Shown here one piece after another: positions 1 to 11,779 of a stretch of 64,000 nucleotides of DNA (position 1 is its first letter; every line of letters begins with the position of its first letter). The stretch covers positions 43,909,847-43,973,846 of the forward strand of contig CM051024.1 in the NCBI GenBank assembly GCA_027627225.1. The letters are read 5' to 3'. The notes beneath the pieces are model-generated. The model was given only the letters and a program-made list of their open reading frames with translations, ran no database searches and had not been told where the DNA came from. A program made the translations under genes and the position numbers. This DNA is from Congeria kusceri (lineage: Eukaryota > Mollusca > Bivalvia > Myida > Dreissenidae).

Positions 1-1080
1 CCACTGAAGGAATTTATTTTCATATTGTTTGTGTATATTTAAAATGTGTCACTTAATGTCTTTTCGCTGCAGATAGTAAAGCACCAGGCCTTATCAAAAC
101 CAAAGAAAAACTTTTATTAAAAGGACATCACTTTTGAAATCACTATACAAATACACAATAAAAATGTGTACATAGTATTCCAGGGGTGTGTTCGCTTCTT
201 ATATATTGATATATTAGTATTTTATTAACTTTGACAGCATTAAAGCGTTACCACACAGGACGACAATGCGAAATAATGTTCTGCAAAATATTATAACAAT
301 ACATAAGCATGGAAATTTAAAAAGTTGAATTTTGAACATGGGTTTCTTTTTCATTCCTCCAAAAAGTTTGATAGATTGATAGTTTACAATAGTTTACAAT
401 AACACACCATTAAAAACACCAAACCGAAATTGACATGCAAATCAAGAAAATACTGGAATATATTAATGACAGCTAAAAAAGTGTCACTTCTTGTTTTTAA
501 TGCAAATTTATAATGGATACCTCCACAGCTTAAATTCTGATTTCAGTTCCAGGGACGCCATATTTAAATTGCATTTTAAATTGTCGTTCTGAAAACTCTC
601 GATTGCTTAAATTCAGTCATTATTAACAACAATTGAAATGCCGAGCTCTGTGCCTTGTGATTGATTATAATACATGAATGCAAATAGTTAAAATGTCGAT
701 CAAAACGATTGACATTTTAATTTGGAATAGTTCCTTCTAGACTAAGTAAGAATGTAAAGGAAGTAATAAATATATGCTTGCCCAAGAAATTGTAATGTTG
801 TATTGCTGAAAAATATGTTTTTCGAATTTATACTTTCACATTGTGCCTCTGTTTGTAAAAAAGGGAAAACGAATGTAAATGAATATGCCGCGTTGAAACG
901 TTTCCGTTATTATGCCTTTTATTGTGCAATTACATTTAATGATATGTTGGTGTCGATGACAATGAAAATAATCGTCCAATTTCAACAAATTGAGCAACTG
1001 AACCAATACTCATAGCACATGTATTTCCGTCTTTCCCAGTGTTAGGATTTGAAATTAAGACTGTAAGATCTTGACGAAGA
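1..1080. other. AT-rich stretch without a recognisable gene
   Basis: Non-repetitive AT-rich DNA. The only longer reading frame (803-1015) has no homology I recognise and no splice or codon signal, so I do not call a gene here. Confidence 0.6.
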
Positions 1081-1081
1081 G

Positions 1082-1318
1082 ATGCACCACTTTGCTTTTC
1101 ATTCGTATTTAAATTTTACTGTTGGAAATGATACGCCGGCGTATCAAATTGATTTTCATTCAGATTTTAATTTTTCTGTTAGAAATGATATGCCGACTTA
1201 TCAAATAGATCAGTTTCATTTGTATTTGAATGGTTCTGTAGGAAATGATACGCCGGCTTATCAAATGGAATTTCATTCAATCTTTAATTTTTCTGTTAGA
1301 AATAATACGCTGGTGTAA
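1082..1318 (+). CDS. small ORF built of four 19-residue repeats (doubtful gene)
   Basis: A 78-codon frame starts at ATG 1082 and is made almost entirely of four tandem repeats of 57-60 bp. Because the unit is a multiple of three, each copy encodes a variant of FHS-x-x-NF-[TS]-V-x-NDTPAYQ-[IM]. Copies 1 and 3 resemble each other more than 2 and 4 do, suggesting a two-unit ancestor. Several third-position changes leave the amino acid unchanged, such as TCG/TCA and GCG/GCT, which fits coding. However, four copies are too few to separate selection from chance, and no promoter, splice site or signal peptide is evident. It could equally be a short minisatellite whose period happens to be divisible by three. 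No function is proposed. Confidence 0.25.
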   Translation: MHHFAFHSYLNFTVGNDTPAYQIDFHSDFNFSVRNDMPTYQIDQFHLYLNGSVGNDTPAYQMEFHSIFNFSVRNNTLV

Positions 1319-1675
1319 CATTCAATATTAACCCCGTTGAAAATTGACCACATGGGTCCTTTTTCGACGTTGAGAAATGACCCTGCAAATATTTCAACAT
1401 TAAATTTTGATCAAAATGTTGTTGAAAACTGATCAGTCATTAAATTTTCATCAGCCATGGTTCATATTTTAATGGTTAGTCAAATTGAAGTTAAATGTCG
1501 GAGATCGTCTGTTTGTAAAAGAAACACACTGGAAATAACCAGAATTAAACTACAGCAGGCTTGTTTGATAACTTCTTTAAAAACAAGGATATCAGTGAAT
1601 GCTTATTAATGGGAAAGCAATCAGAAGAGCAGAGTCCAGACAAGAATTGTGCTCTATATATGTGGCGTGTCGTGA

Positions 1676-1905
1676 GAAAACCAGTCTTAATGCATGTGCG
1701 TAGTGTATTACCGGATTAACCTGTGCAGTGCTCACAGGCTAATCCAGGACGGCACTTTCCGCTTGTATGGTATTTTCTGTTTCAAGGAAGTCTCTTCTAA
1801 ACATAAATCCACTGTAGGCGGAAAGTGCCGTCCCGGATTAGCCTGTGCAGACTGCAAGGCTAATCCGGGACAACACTTTATGCACATGCATTAAGTCCGG
1901 TTTTC
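1676..1905. mobile_element. fold-back MITE with ~33-bp terminal inverted repeats
   Basis: The two ends are inverted copies: GAAAACC-x-G-x-CTTAATGCATGTGC on the left and its complement at 1873-1905. The inverted match continues inward (CGGATTA-x-CCTGTGCAG, GGACGGCACTTTCCGC), so the whole ~230 bp can fold into one long hairpin. It has no coding capacity. This is the structure of a non-autonomous DNA element mobilised in trans; the superfamily cannot be told because no target duplication is clear. Confidence 0.75.
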
Positions 1906-2164
1906 CAACATATTAAATTCAGCAATCATCAAAGTCCAGTAACTGTATGACAAAAAACTTTGACATTCCACAAAAACTAAATCTTTTGAATGAAATGCAT
2001 ACATTTTAAAGTCAGCACAATAATAAAAGAAAGTTTGGATGCAAGGTGAAGGTCATGGCTAGGAATTGCACTAAAGTACAACTTAAGTTAAGAAATAGCC
2101 TTTTTAGTTATTCATTAGGACATTTAAGAATACTGACCCTGAACAGAAGTATGTTTATGTAAGT

Positions 2165-3545
2165 GAAAGAGAAACAGTAACCTTGACCCCCACCTATCCC
2201 ATATGCAATAGCAAGTGAGGTTTCAACAAGAGATATCTACATTTGAAGTAACATTACAAAACCTTCATTCATACTTGAGCTGTTGAGCGTTAACTATTTG
2301 TTTTATTTTTGGTAATGGTGACCTTGACCCCACCCACCCCATATGCAACCCCAAACGAAATCTCAGTATAAGATATCTACATATGAAGTTTCATTAAAAT
2401 ATCGAAAGTCGTTCTTTAGTTATTGAGTGGAAACCCTTTTTCTATTTTAAGTAACAATGACTGTGACCCCACCCACCTGATATGCAAGTGCAAGCAAGGT
2501 CTAGATAATAAGGTATCTACACATGAAGTTGTATTAAAATATCTGAATTTGTCTTCTAGGTGTTTTTCTATTTTGAGTAACGGTGACCTTCATCTTGAAC
2601 CCACCCACCCCATATTAAATCCCAAGTGAGGCCTTGATATAAGTTATCTATGTATGAAGTTTCATTAAAATATCTCAATTTGTTCTGTAGTTCTTGAATA
2701 GAAACCATTTTTCTAATTTTACTAACGGTGACCTTGACCTTTACCCCACCCAACCCATATGCAATCCCAAGCAAGGTCTCATTATCAGGTGTATACATTA
2801 TTAAGTTTCATTTAAATATCTCAATGTGTTCTAAAGTTATTGAGCAGAAACTGTTTTGCTATTGTTTAGTAATGGTGACCTTGACCTTGACCCCACCCAC
2901 CCCATCAGCAATCCCAAGCAAGGTCTCAATATAAGGTGTCTACATATTAAGTTTCATGAAAATAATGCAATGCATTCAAGTTATTGAGTGGAAACTTTTT
3001 TTTAGTATCAGAGACCTTGACCCCACCCACCCCATCAGCAATCCCAACGAGGTCTCAATATAAGGTATCTGCTTATAAAGTTTCATTAAAATATCTCGAT
3101 GCGTTCGTGAGTTATTGAGCGGAAACCGTTTTTCTGTTTTTAGTAACAGTGACCTTGACCTTGACTCCACCCACCCCATATGCAATCCCAAGGGAGGCCT
3201 CGATATAAGATATCTATGTATGAAGTTTCATTAACATATCTCGATGCATTCTCAAGTAATGGAGCTGAAACCATTTTTCTATTTTTAGTAATGGTGACCT
3301 TGACCCCACCCACCCCATATGCAATCCCGAGCGAGGTCTCAACATAAGGTATCTATGTATGAAGTATTAAAATATCTCTATGCGTTCTAAAGTTATTGAG
3401 TGAAAACCATTTTTCTTTTAGTAACGGTGACCTTGACTTTGACCCCACCAACCCCATATGCAATCCCATGCGAGATCTCGCTATAAAGTATCTATGTATG
3501 AATTTTCATTACAATAGCTCAATCCATTCTCGAGTTAGAGAGCGG
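2165..3545. repeat. tandem array, family A (~130-145 bp unit, about 10 copies)
   Basis: The marker GTGACCTTGACCCCACCC followed by CCCATATGCAATCCCAAG recurs near 2181, 2321, 2460, 2590, 2730, 2880, 3012, 3155, 3298 and 3430. Each unit also has a GGTATCTATGTATGAAG stretch, AAGTTTCATTAAAATATCTC, and AGTTATTGAGCGGAAACC before T-rich TTTTTCTATTTTTAGTAAC. Open frames across the array follow from the repeat and are not genes. The same family recurs at 10300-10710, 16250-16665, 38470-38700, 39510-39800, 40340-40870, 41090-41390, 44130-44990 and 54460-55100. Confidence 0.85.
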
Positions 3546-3549
3546 AAAA

Positions 3550-4085
3550 AAAAGTTGTGCACTACATACTAATTTCAGTCCCATAACTCTTAGAAAAATC
3601 ATTGAAGTGGAACGTTCTGGTTCAGTGCACACCTCCTCTGGGTAATGAAGCTTCCTGTAAAGTATCATTGAATTCTAGCCAGTAGTTGCGTAAAAATAGA
3701 CTAGACAAGAATTGAGCACTAAATGCTTATTTCATAAATCTTCAAAGTCTCGTAACTATGATAAAAATCTTTGAAGCAGAACGCCCCGTTTCAGGGCGCA
3801 CTTCCTCTTGGTAATGAAGTTTTCTATAAAGTTTCACTGCATTCTGATCAGTAGTTGCGTAGAAATATACCGGACAAGAATTGTGCACTAAATTATTTAA
3901 GAAATCTTCAAAGTCCCATAACTCTGAGAAAAATCATTTAAGCGGAACCTCCTGGTTAAGTGCACACCTTCCCATGAAGTTTCCTAGAATTCTGGTCAGT
4001 AGTTGCTGACAAATCCTCTTAACAGGAAAACAGGACTGACGGACGGACTATATCCTCCCCCAAAATTTTTTCGGGGAGCATAATA
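3550..4085. repeat. three-unit tandem repeat with a hairpin-like 3' module
   Basis: Three ~155-bp units share CATAACTCT-x-GAAAAATCATT, a CAGTGCACACCTCCTC-like stretch and GTAGTTGCGTA. The block ends with GACGGACGGACTATATCCTC and CGGGGAGCATAAT, which can pair loosely. That ending is similar to the ends of several other repeat blocks in the window (see findings). Confidence 0.6.
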
Positions 4086-4276
4086 ATTTCACAAGGCCAT
4101 GAGCTTGAACTACATAAAAGAGGCCGCAAGGAAAGATCAAACACAATAACGCTGCGTATGAAGCGACGTTCTTTTGAAAACGTATAGTGTAGTAAATTCT
4201 AACACGTAGATTTTCATATTTTGTTTTTAATATATTTTATATAGTTTGTACATCTAATTAATGAAGTACACTCTTA

Positions 4277-5190
4277 AACAAGAGGGCCATAATGGCCCTA
4301 GGTCGCTCACCTGACTTTAAGGCATCATAATTGCTAATAACAAGAGGGAAAATGGCACTAAACGCCTTACCTGAGTATAAAGATCTGGGCCTTTGGAGTG
4401 TCAGATGTTTTTTTTAGTCTATATGTAAACCATGTGACCCACAGGGCATGGCCACCTTCTACCCCAGGGGCATAATTTAAACAATATTTGTAGTGGACCA
4501 CTTTTCAATGTTACATACCCAATATGATTCCACTGGGCCTTGCGGTTTAAGAAGAGATTTTTCAAGTCATTTTGCTATTTAAATGTATATAAACCATGTA
4601 ACCCCCAGGGGGTGGCCAATTTTTACCCCAGGGACATCATTTGAACACTCTTTGTAGAGGACCACTCCACAATGTTTCATGCAAAACATAAAATCTCTGG
4701 GCCTTACGGTATTAACAAGGAAGATTTTTAAGGCCCACTTGCCATATAAGTCTATATAAACCATGTGACCCCTGGGGTGTGCCCAGTTTTGACCCCAGGG
4801 GCATCATTTGAACAATCTTTATAGAGGACCACTATACAATGTTTCCAACCAAATATGAAACCTCTGGGCCTTGTGGTTTCAGAGGAGAAGTTTTTTAAAG
4901 TCATTTTGCTATTTACGTTTATATTAACCATGTGAGCCCCGGGGTGTGGACAGTTTTGACCCCAGGGGCATCAATTGAACAATCTTTGTAGTGGACCACT
5001 ATACAATGTTACATACCAAATATGAAACCTCTGGGCCTTGGGGTATCAGAGAAGAAGATTTTTAAAGTCATTTTACTATTCAAGTCAATATAAACCATGT
5101 GACCGTCGGGATGTGGCCAGTTTTGACCCCAGAGGCATCATATGAACAATCTTCGTAGTGGACCACTATTCACTATTACATACCCAGTCC
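4277..5190 (+). mobile_element. left part of a family-B tandem-repeat element
   Basis: It begins with AACAAGAG and the palindrome GGGCCATAATGGCCC, then GGTCGCTCACCTGA. About five units of ~170 bp follow, marked by GTGGCCAGTTTTGACCCC, GGACCACTATACAATGTT and CCTCTGGGCCTTG. A ~1.6 kb unrelated segment (5190-6815) interrupts it; the units resume at 6815 and end with a terminal hairpin at 7638-7671. Confidence 0.6.
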
Positions 5191-6815
5191 TTTCCCCAGG
5201 ATTTTGCTAAGGCACAGGGGCAAATAACCGCGGTTGGGGGTGGGTGTGGGAGGGGGGGATACCCCCTTCTACGTTAGATTTTTTTTTTTTATTTATGTGT
5301 ACTAAATCAAATTCTACAGTACTTCAGAGCTAACAGAAGCACAACAATAAACAGCCTTTTGATATAGTTTTTTTTCCTCTCTTGCTTTTCCCAATGACAT
5401 AACATAATCATAAATTTCACACACTATAAAATTATCAAGGAAACAACAACATAAGTGGCAAAAGTAATGTAACCTGGAAATAGATAATGACATGGTTTAC
5501 CTAAATGTATACCTCTTTCAATGAAGTTATTGGCATATTATCACAAAATTATCAGAAATGACTTAAAACAAAGCTTTTTTTTATACACATGTTGATGAGG
5601 CATAGTGTTCATGTCCAATATCTGGTACTAACAAGTTGTTCTTCTGAGAAGAGGTCCTTGGGTGGCTGCTGCCAACAAAGCATTACGAACTTTGTTGGAG
5701 AGACATGATCTGTGTGTAGTTTTTTGTGTGCTGCACACAATTAATTAAACTGTACAAATGAAAGATTTAAAGTAGATGACTAAACTATATGCTACGTGTT
5801 TCTGTACATGCTGGTGAAACAGACTGCAGTGTCAGAGTCACAGACTCGGTTGCTGCATCATTTTCCCTTACAAAAAATTGTGCAGTTCCACCTAAGTTAG
5901 ACTAGATATAGATCTAATGCTATCATTTCATATTTGGCATTTCATTATTAAATTAGAAATATACACTTCGCTAGTCTTATTCATGAGACATACTGCAAAT
6001 TTAGTGTTACTTTTTATACAGTGCTAAATTCGCCGAACGACCATTTATGTGGTGGAAACCTAAAAGTTTAAAGTTTCTTTAATTTCCATTATTTGCAACA
6101 ATAGAGTTATCTATCAACGTTTTATACTTTAACAACACCTAAACTAAATATTGATTTGATTTTACACAGTGAAGGACAGCGAAATTATTGAAAAATGCAA
6201 TAGTGTGTAGGTTTAAATAGCTCAGGCATGTAAAATGAAAGTGTTTTCATATAAATATTTATGGAACATTAATTAGGAATGGATTATCTGTCCAGGTATG
6301 TAACTTTTATTGCAACCGTTCACAATAACTATCTACTTTCTGGACGTGAAAGTAGCGGAACAATATAGACAAAGAAGGAAAACTTTCCACCACAGAAATG
6401 GTCATTCCCCGGTACAGCCCGTCAGCAAACATTGCCCATATAAAAAAGAGGCTCAATGTTTGCATAGGGCTTACAAGTACAGCCAACACTTCACTTCGCC
6501 TGTAAACAAATTTGATGTAGTAGATCTAAAGTGAAAATGTATGATATAAGACGGTCTTATATACTAAGACTGATTGACTACATTTCTTACACATTGCCGA
6601 AACATTACATCCAGCTAATTTACTTATATTTTCTATGCATTTCAATGGTCATCTCCAACAATTCTCTAAAGCACTCTCACAACACTGTGTAACTGGCTAG
6701 CTGGTTTCATAAGATCTAAAAATAGCACACTGTATACACCTGGCTGGAATGTGGTCTGCTGTATTAATTTTTGAGTGTTACCGGCTGATTGAAATTACAG
6801 TGCTGCAGTATAAAC
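5190..6815. other. unrelated segment interrupting the family-B array
   Basis: Sequence without recognisable genes. It lies exactly where the family-B unit is broken (the left side stops after CATTACATACC, the right side resumes at GCCAGTTTTGACCCC), so it is probably an insertion. No clear terminal inverted repeats or target duplication were found. The two reading frames near 6310-6530 overlap on opposite strands and look like chance. Confidence 0.4.
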
Positions 6816-7671
6816 AATGTAGCCAGTTTTGACCCCAGGGGCATAATTTGAACAATCTTTGTAGAGGACCACTATACTATGTTACATACCAAATATAAGT
6901 GCCTTGTGGTTTCAGAGGAGAAGATTTTTAAAGTAATTTTGCTATTTAAATGTATATAAACCATTTGACCCCCAGGATGTGGCCAATTTTGAACCCAGGG
7001 ACATCATTTAAACAATCTTTGTAGAGGACCATTATACAATGTTACCAACCGAATATGAAACCTCTAGGCCTTGCAGTTTCAGAGCAGAAGATTTTTAAAG
7101 TTATTTGGCTATTTAAGTTTGTATAAACCATGTGACCCCCGAGGTGTGGCCAGTTTTGACCCCAGGGGCATCATTTGAACACTCTTTGTAGAGGACCACT
7201 ATACAATGTTACATACCAAATATGAAACCTCTGGGCCTTGAGGTTTCAGAGGAGAAGATTTTTAAAGTCATTTTGCTCTACAAGTCTATATAATCCATGT
7301 GACCCCTGGGGCGTGGCCAGTTTTGACCCCGGGGGCATCATTGAACAATCTCAGTAGAGGAACACTAGAGGATGTCACATATCAAATATGAAAGCTCTGA
7401 GCCGTGCGGTTTCATAGGAGAAGATTTTTAAAGTTTCCACTTTTTAAATCTATTTTTAGCTCTGGTGACCTACATATGCAGCGACCGGAAAGATTTGAAC
7501 AACTTTGAAAGAGGTCCACCCAAGGATCATTCCTGTAAAGTTTGGTAAAAATCTGCCAATCGGTTTATGAGGAGATGTTGTTTGAATGAACAGTTGACGA
7601 CGCACGCACGCACACACGCACTACGGGCGATCACAAAAGCTCACCATGAGCACTTTGTGCTCAGGTGAGCT
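6815..7671 (+). mobile_element. right part of the family-B element with its 3' terminal hairpin
   Basis: Four ~170-bp family-B units are followed by CCTGTAAAGTTTGGTAAAAA, an ACGCACGCACGC run and a terminal hairpin at 7638-7671. The hairpin reads AGCTCACC, then GAGCAC, loop TTT, GTGCTC, then GGTGAGCT, followed by AAAA. The inner stem complements the CGCTCACCTGA of the left end at 4277, so the element has subterminal inverted repeats. Confidence 0.6.
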
Positions 7672-7754
7672 AAAACGAAGTCACAATACTCAAACTGATA
7701 CTTTGCTTAATCTGAAGTGAACACACATAATGACAAAATTTAAAAAAAATTAAT

Positions 7755-9380
7755 CAAGAAGGCCAAAATGGGTCGCTCACCCGAAGTTAATAACAAAAGG
7801 GCCAAGATGGCGGTCGAGTTTAACTAGAACTGCTTCTGACATGATGCCAATACTCCCTGCATGCCGCTTTGTCACAAGGATATTGATACAAGCAAAAAGT
7901 AGTTTTGAAGTGTAAAAATTAGGGATGGGACCGAATACTGAAATCAATATTCGAATATTTGTTTTAGGTATTCGAATATATTCGAATACTCGTTTTGTAA
8001 ATACTACTATATACTACTATATACGGCACCCTGTCCAAATATTTACCTATCCGAAATATATATACTACGTGTACATAGTTGTTTTACCTTGTTTCAGAGG
8101 TAAACGAGCGACATAACTTTGTGAGTGTTAGGCAAATATAAAGAAATGTAAGATATTGTTAAATGTATTGTTAATTAATTTGTTAATCGTTCCGGTTTTT
8201 TGTCAGAACCATAAAGCTTGTATCTGCTGTGCAGATTACACGTTGCCTGGGTTATGTCTAATGACTGCATAAAGTACTTCCAAGCACATGATGGTGGCAT
8301 TGTTTAATAATAAAGACTCTTGTATAATATACAGTGTTGATATAATGGAGAATAATTTACAAGTGACGTATATAGTAAGATTGACCAGATCATGCTAATT
8401 TTTTTAAAGAAATTGATTGGCTGATAATGGATTCATTTTGATTGGTTTACTTAGAGAGTAATTGTAATTTACTGTAAACAAGTTAAGGATAATAAACAAC
8501 AATGTACGCCTTGTGCAAACTGTGAAACCGTTATCACAACATGGCCCAGTTTTGTTATTTGTGGATACAATGCGTCATATTCGCGTCTCCTACAAACCGT
8601 TAACTCGCGGCCCTTGAACAGACGTGGCCCCCTGCCAATTATCAATTGTCGTTAATTGGACATGTTAAGCATGTGTTGTAAAAACGTTACACTGCCCCCG
8701 CCCACCTGCTAGGCAGGAAATATGACTGGAATTCATGTTAACTTTGCAATCAAACTGGAAAAAAAATGATTTTTTAAAGAAATTTTGTTCTTTAAATAAA
8801 TGAGAAAATCGAATATTCGTATTCATTTTTTTATATTTGAATATTATCCAATATTCGAATATTCGAGCATTCGGTCCCATCCCTAGTAAAAATGTATTTC
8901 TATTCAGTTGTTTTCGAGAAAATGGCTGATCAAGGACAATTTAAGGAAATAAGTTTGTAAATAATGCAACAAAAGTTACAATTCGTATGCACATCCATGC
9001 ACAAAGTTTTGATTTCAATCCCATCAGTAGTTTTGAGAAAATGGCCAGACAAGGAAAATTGACTCCGAAACTCCAGAAATAAGGCATCTAGATTTATGAG
9101 TCTTGTGCATTGCACTCCATCTAACAAACATCTATCCCTGTATGAAGTTTAACGTCAATCAATTCAGCAGTTTATGAGAAAATGGTCGGACAAGGACAAC
9201 TGACAAAGGGGAATAACTCCGCCTAACAACCATCTATCCATGTAGGAAGTTTGCAGTTGATATATAAAATTGTTTCAAAGCAATGTCCGGACGAAAAAAA
9301 AAGACATACAGACTGACAAGACAAGCCCATTCCAGTAAACCCTATAACAACTTTGTTGTGCGGGGGGTATAATAAATCAT
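7755..9380 (+). mobile_element. element with AAGAAGGCC left end, split by a hAT-like insertion
   Basis: The left end resembles the family left module (GGCCAAAATGG, TCGCTCACCCGA). The body carries ~80-100 bp repeats of the form TGAAGTTT...CAGTAGTTTTGAGAAAATGG-x-CxGACAAGG. The end reads ACAGACTGACAAGACAAGC then AACTTTGTTGTGCGGGGGGT. The segment 7920-8885 is a separate insertion. The same element occurs in the duplicate at about 13590-15215. Confidence 0.5.
7920..8885. mobile_element. hAT-like non-autonomous element, copy 1
   Basis: It begins TAGGGATGGGACCGAAT and ends with the exact complement of TAGGGATGGGACC. The inserted segment is flanked on both sides by the 8-base word GTAAAAAT (7912-7919 and 8886-8893). 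An 8-bp target duplication and a (C/T)AGGG start are the established signature of the hAT superfamily. Near both ends are clusters of ATTCGAATA-type words. The 966 bp hold no transposase, so it must be moved in trans. Confidence 0.85.
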
Positions 9381-9469
9381 GGTTACTTGTACACATTTTA
9401 TATCAAATTTAGAGACACTTGAAGAAAAATGTTCTGAAAACAGACAACAATGACAGACAAGAGTGACAC

Positions 9470-9860
9470 ATGGCCTTAAAGTGCTCACCTGCATATGAAG
9501 ATCTGGGCCTTGCGGTTTCAGAGAAGATTTTGAAGTCATTTTGCTATTTCAGTCTATATAAACCATTATTACCGCAGGGGCATATTTTGAACAATCTTTG
9601 TAGAGAACCACTATACAATTTGACATACCGAATACGAAACCTCTGGGCCTTCTGGTTTCAGTGGAAAAGATTTTTTAAGTTCACTTGCCATACAAGTCTA
9701 TAGAAATCATGTGACCCTGGGGCATGGCTTTTTTAACTCTAGGTGCGTAATCATAACAGTCTTTGTACAGAACCACTATACAATGTTTCACGCAAAATAT
9801 TAAACCTCTGGGCCTTGCGGTTTCAGAGGAGATTTATTTTTCAAGTCCAATTACCATATC
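9470..9860. repeat. family-B tandem units
   Basis: Two to three ~165-bp units with CTCTGGGCCTT-x-x-GGTTTCAG, CCACTATACAAT and TTTGTAGAGAACC. The left side starts GTGCTCACCTGCATATGAAG, resembling a degraded left module. Reading frames here exist on both strands and are not genes. Confidence 0.6.
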
Positions 9861-10299
9861 CCAGTAAACATTCTTAGTTGGTTAGATGTACACTACACAT
9901 CGCTAGGTTTTTGCCAATACCTTTCTCTCACCGTCGACAATTTTATCTTCGCGTGGAGAATCACTGCAATTTTTGGGGTGTTTAAACATTCGCTGTCCAC
10001 TGCGATTACAAAGTACCACCGTGGACCTGATCGATTACATGGTGGTCCACGTGATCGCGGCGATTCGCCATGAAATACCGATAAATGGCGTTTGAATACA
10101 TGAAATTTATTTTACATACATGTATATACATTTGTGCACCGTGTACGTGTATTGTTCGCAACTTTGTGTGTTTGTGCTTACAAATTTTGTTAATTCGGTT
10201 GCCTCTAAACACCGAATCCCAAAAGAAATAGAAACATGGAAATTCCACGAAAACCAAATTTTTCAAACAAAATGCATGAATGTCAGCACAAAAATAAAA

Positions 10300-10860
10300 T
10301 TTTAAGTAATGGTGACCTTGACTGCACCAACCCCATATGCAAGCCCAAGCAAGGTCTCAATATAACGTATCTATGTATAAAGTTTAATTAAAATATCTCA
10401 ATGTGTTCTCAAGTTATTGAGCAAAAACTGTTTTTCTATTTTTTTAAACGGTGACCTATACCTTGACCCTGCACACCCCATATGCAATCCCAAGCAAGGT
10501 CTCTACAAAAGGTATCTATGTATGAAGTTTTATTAAAAAATTTTATTTTGTTCTAAAGTTATTGAGCGGAAACCATTTTTTAATTTTTAGTAACAGTGAC
10601 CTTGACCCCACCCACCCCATACACAATCCCAAGCAAGGTATCCCTGTATCAAGTTTCATTCAAATATCTCCATTGCGTTCTTAAGTTATTGAGCGGAAAC
10701 CGTTTTTTAGCTCACCTGAGCACGAAGTAAGCAACAACTGTGTAAGTATCCAAGTGTTGTAGTTAGCAGTGTTGGTGCTAGATGAAACAGTAAATTCTTC
10801 TTAACCTTGTCACGAACGGACGGACAGGACAATCACTATATGCTTCCCGCATCAAGATGC
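10300..10860. repeat. family-A tandem units ending in a reversed terminal module
   Basis: Three family-A units (10310, 10450, 10595) run into AGCTCACCTGAGCAC at 10711, which is the complement of the hairpin right arm GTGCTCAGGTGAGCT seen at 7657. The block ends with ACGGACGGACAGGACAATCA and TATGCTTCCC...GGGCATAAAA, a loose inverted repeat. Duplicated at 16250-16805. Confidence 0.55.
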
Positions 10861-10869
10861 CAGGGCATA

Positions 10870-11700
10870 AAAAAATTGCTCTTAAACACACTATAAGCCA
10901 GATTTTAATCACCAAAAGGTTTTCGTCTGTACATACGGAAACTCAAATACATGTATATATGTTGAGTTGACCGTTAGTTTAGGCTAAACAACACCAATAA
11001 AATATGTAAAAACTCGACACTACAACTTGTTGATTTATTCCATATCTAATTGTTTCCTTCGTCGTGTATTTTTTTTTTATTTGCTGTTAAGTTTTATTGT
11101 CACTTTTATCTGCTTTTTTTTTAATAATTGATACAAAACAAAGTACATACACACTTTAAATCACCATTATTTTGTATTGTCATTTTACTGATATTGCTTC
11201 ACATTTTAAATCAAGGATGATCTGTAAAGTGTTTAGTGTCTGTAAAGGTGAAATTCACTATGATTTTAACTCAGTTATTATTATGCGACAGTAAGAAGTG
11301 CCGTTTGAATATCATGAACGTTTCCCAAATGCATCCATCATTTGATGGAGAATGTGAACAGAATATGTTTAAAACAAACTAAAAAAACGTCGGATAATTT
11401 ACAGCTTTTAGTGTAGGATCAAATTTTGAGACTCAATTGAGAAAGAAAGTAGTCCACTATGCAGCGTTCGAATTCATTGATAAATGGTTTAATTAGGCCA
11501 CGAGCCAAGTAGAATCATGGACATATTATAATCCTATTCATCTCGCTTATTGTCGATGCAAGTTAAGTTGTTTATGTGTGGTGTTAATAAAGAACAAAAT
11601 GGAATTCACAGTTTATCGGTAATTACGCAGCAAAGGTCCTAGCAATAGCAGTTGGTTACACTCCATTAATCTTGTCAGAAAATTACACAATATTTAGGAA
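10870..11700. other. unique AT-rich segment
   Basis: No repeat unit, long frame or convincing splice pattern is visible. It is duplicated at about 16815-17645. Confidence 0.5.
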
Positions 11701-11702
11701 CA

Positions 11703-11774
11703 GACTCTATGGCCGAGTGGTTAACGCGTTTGAATCTCAAACCGATGGTCGGGGTTCAATCCCCATGAGGCAGG
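11703..11774 (+). pseudogene. tRNA-like Pol III sequence, copy 1
   Basis: It has a perfect internal box A (TGGCCGAGTGG) and a box B (GGTTCAATCCC) 39 bp further on, and it is followed at once by a seven-T run, the Pol III stop signal. The D-arm looks like a Leu/Ser-type tRNA. It does not fold as a working tRNA: the acceptor arms pair at only about four of seven positions, the T-loop is one base short, and the anticodon loop lacks the invariant U33. It is best read as a tRNA pseudogene or a solo SINE head. Confidence 0.5.
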
Positions 11775-11779
11775 AATTT

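Noticed and set aside
2165..3545. CRISPR-like array
   Set aside because: The units repeat along their whole ~130-bp length without unique spacers, in animal-type DNA; it is an ordinary tandem repeat.
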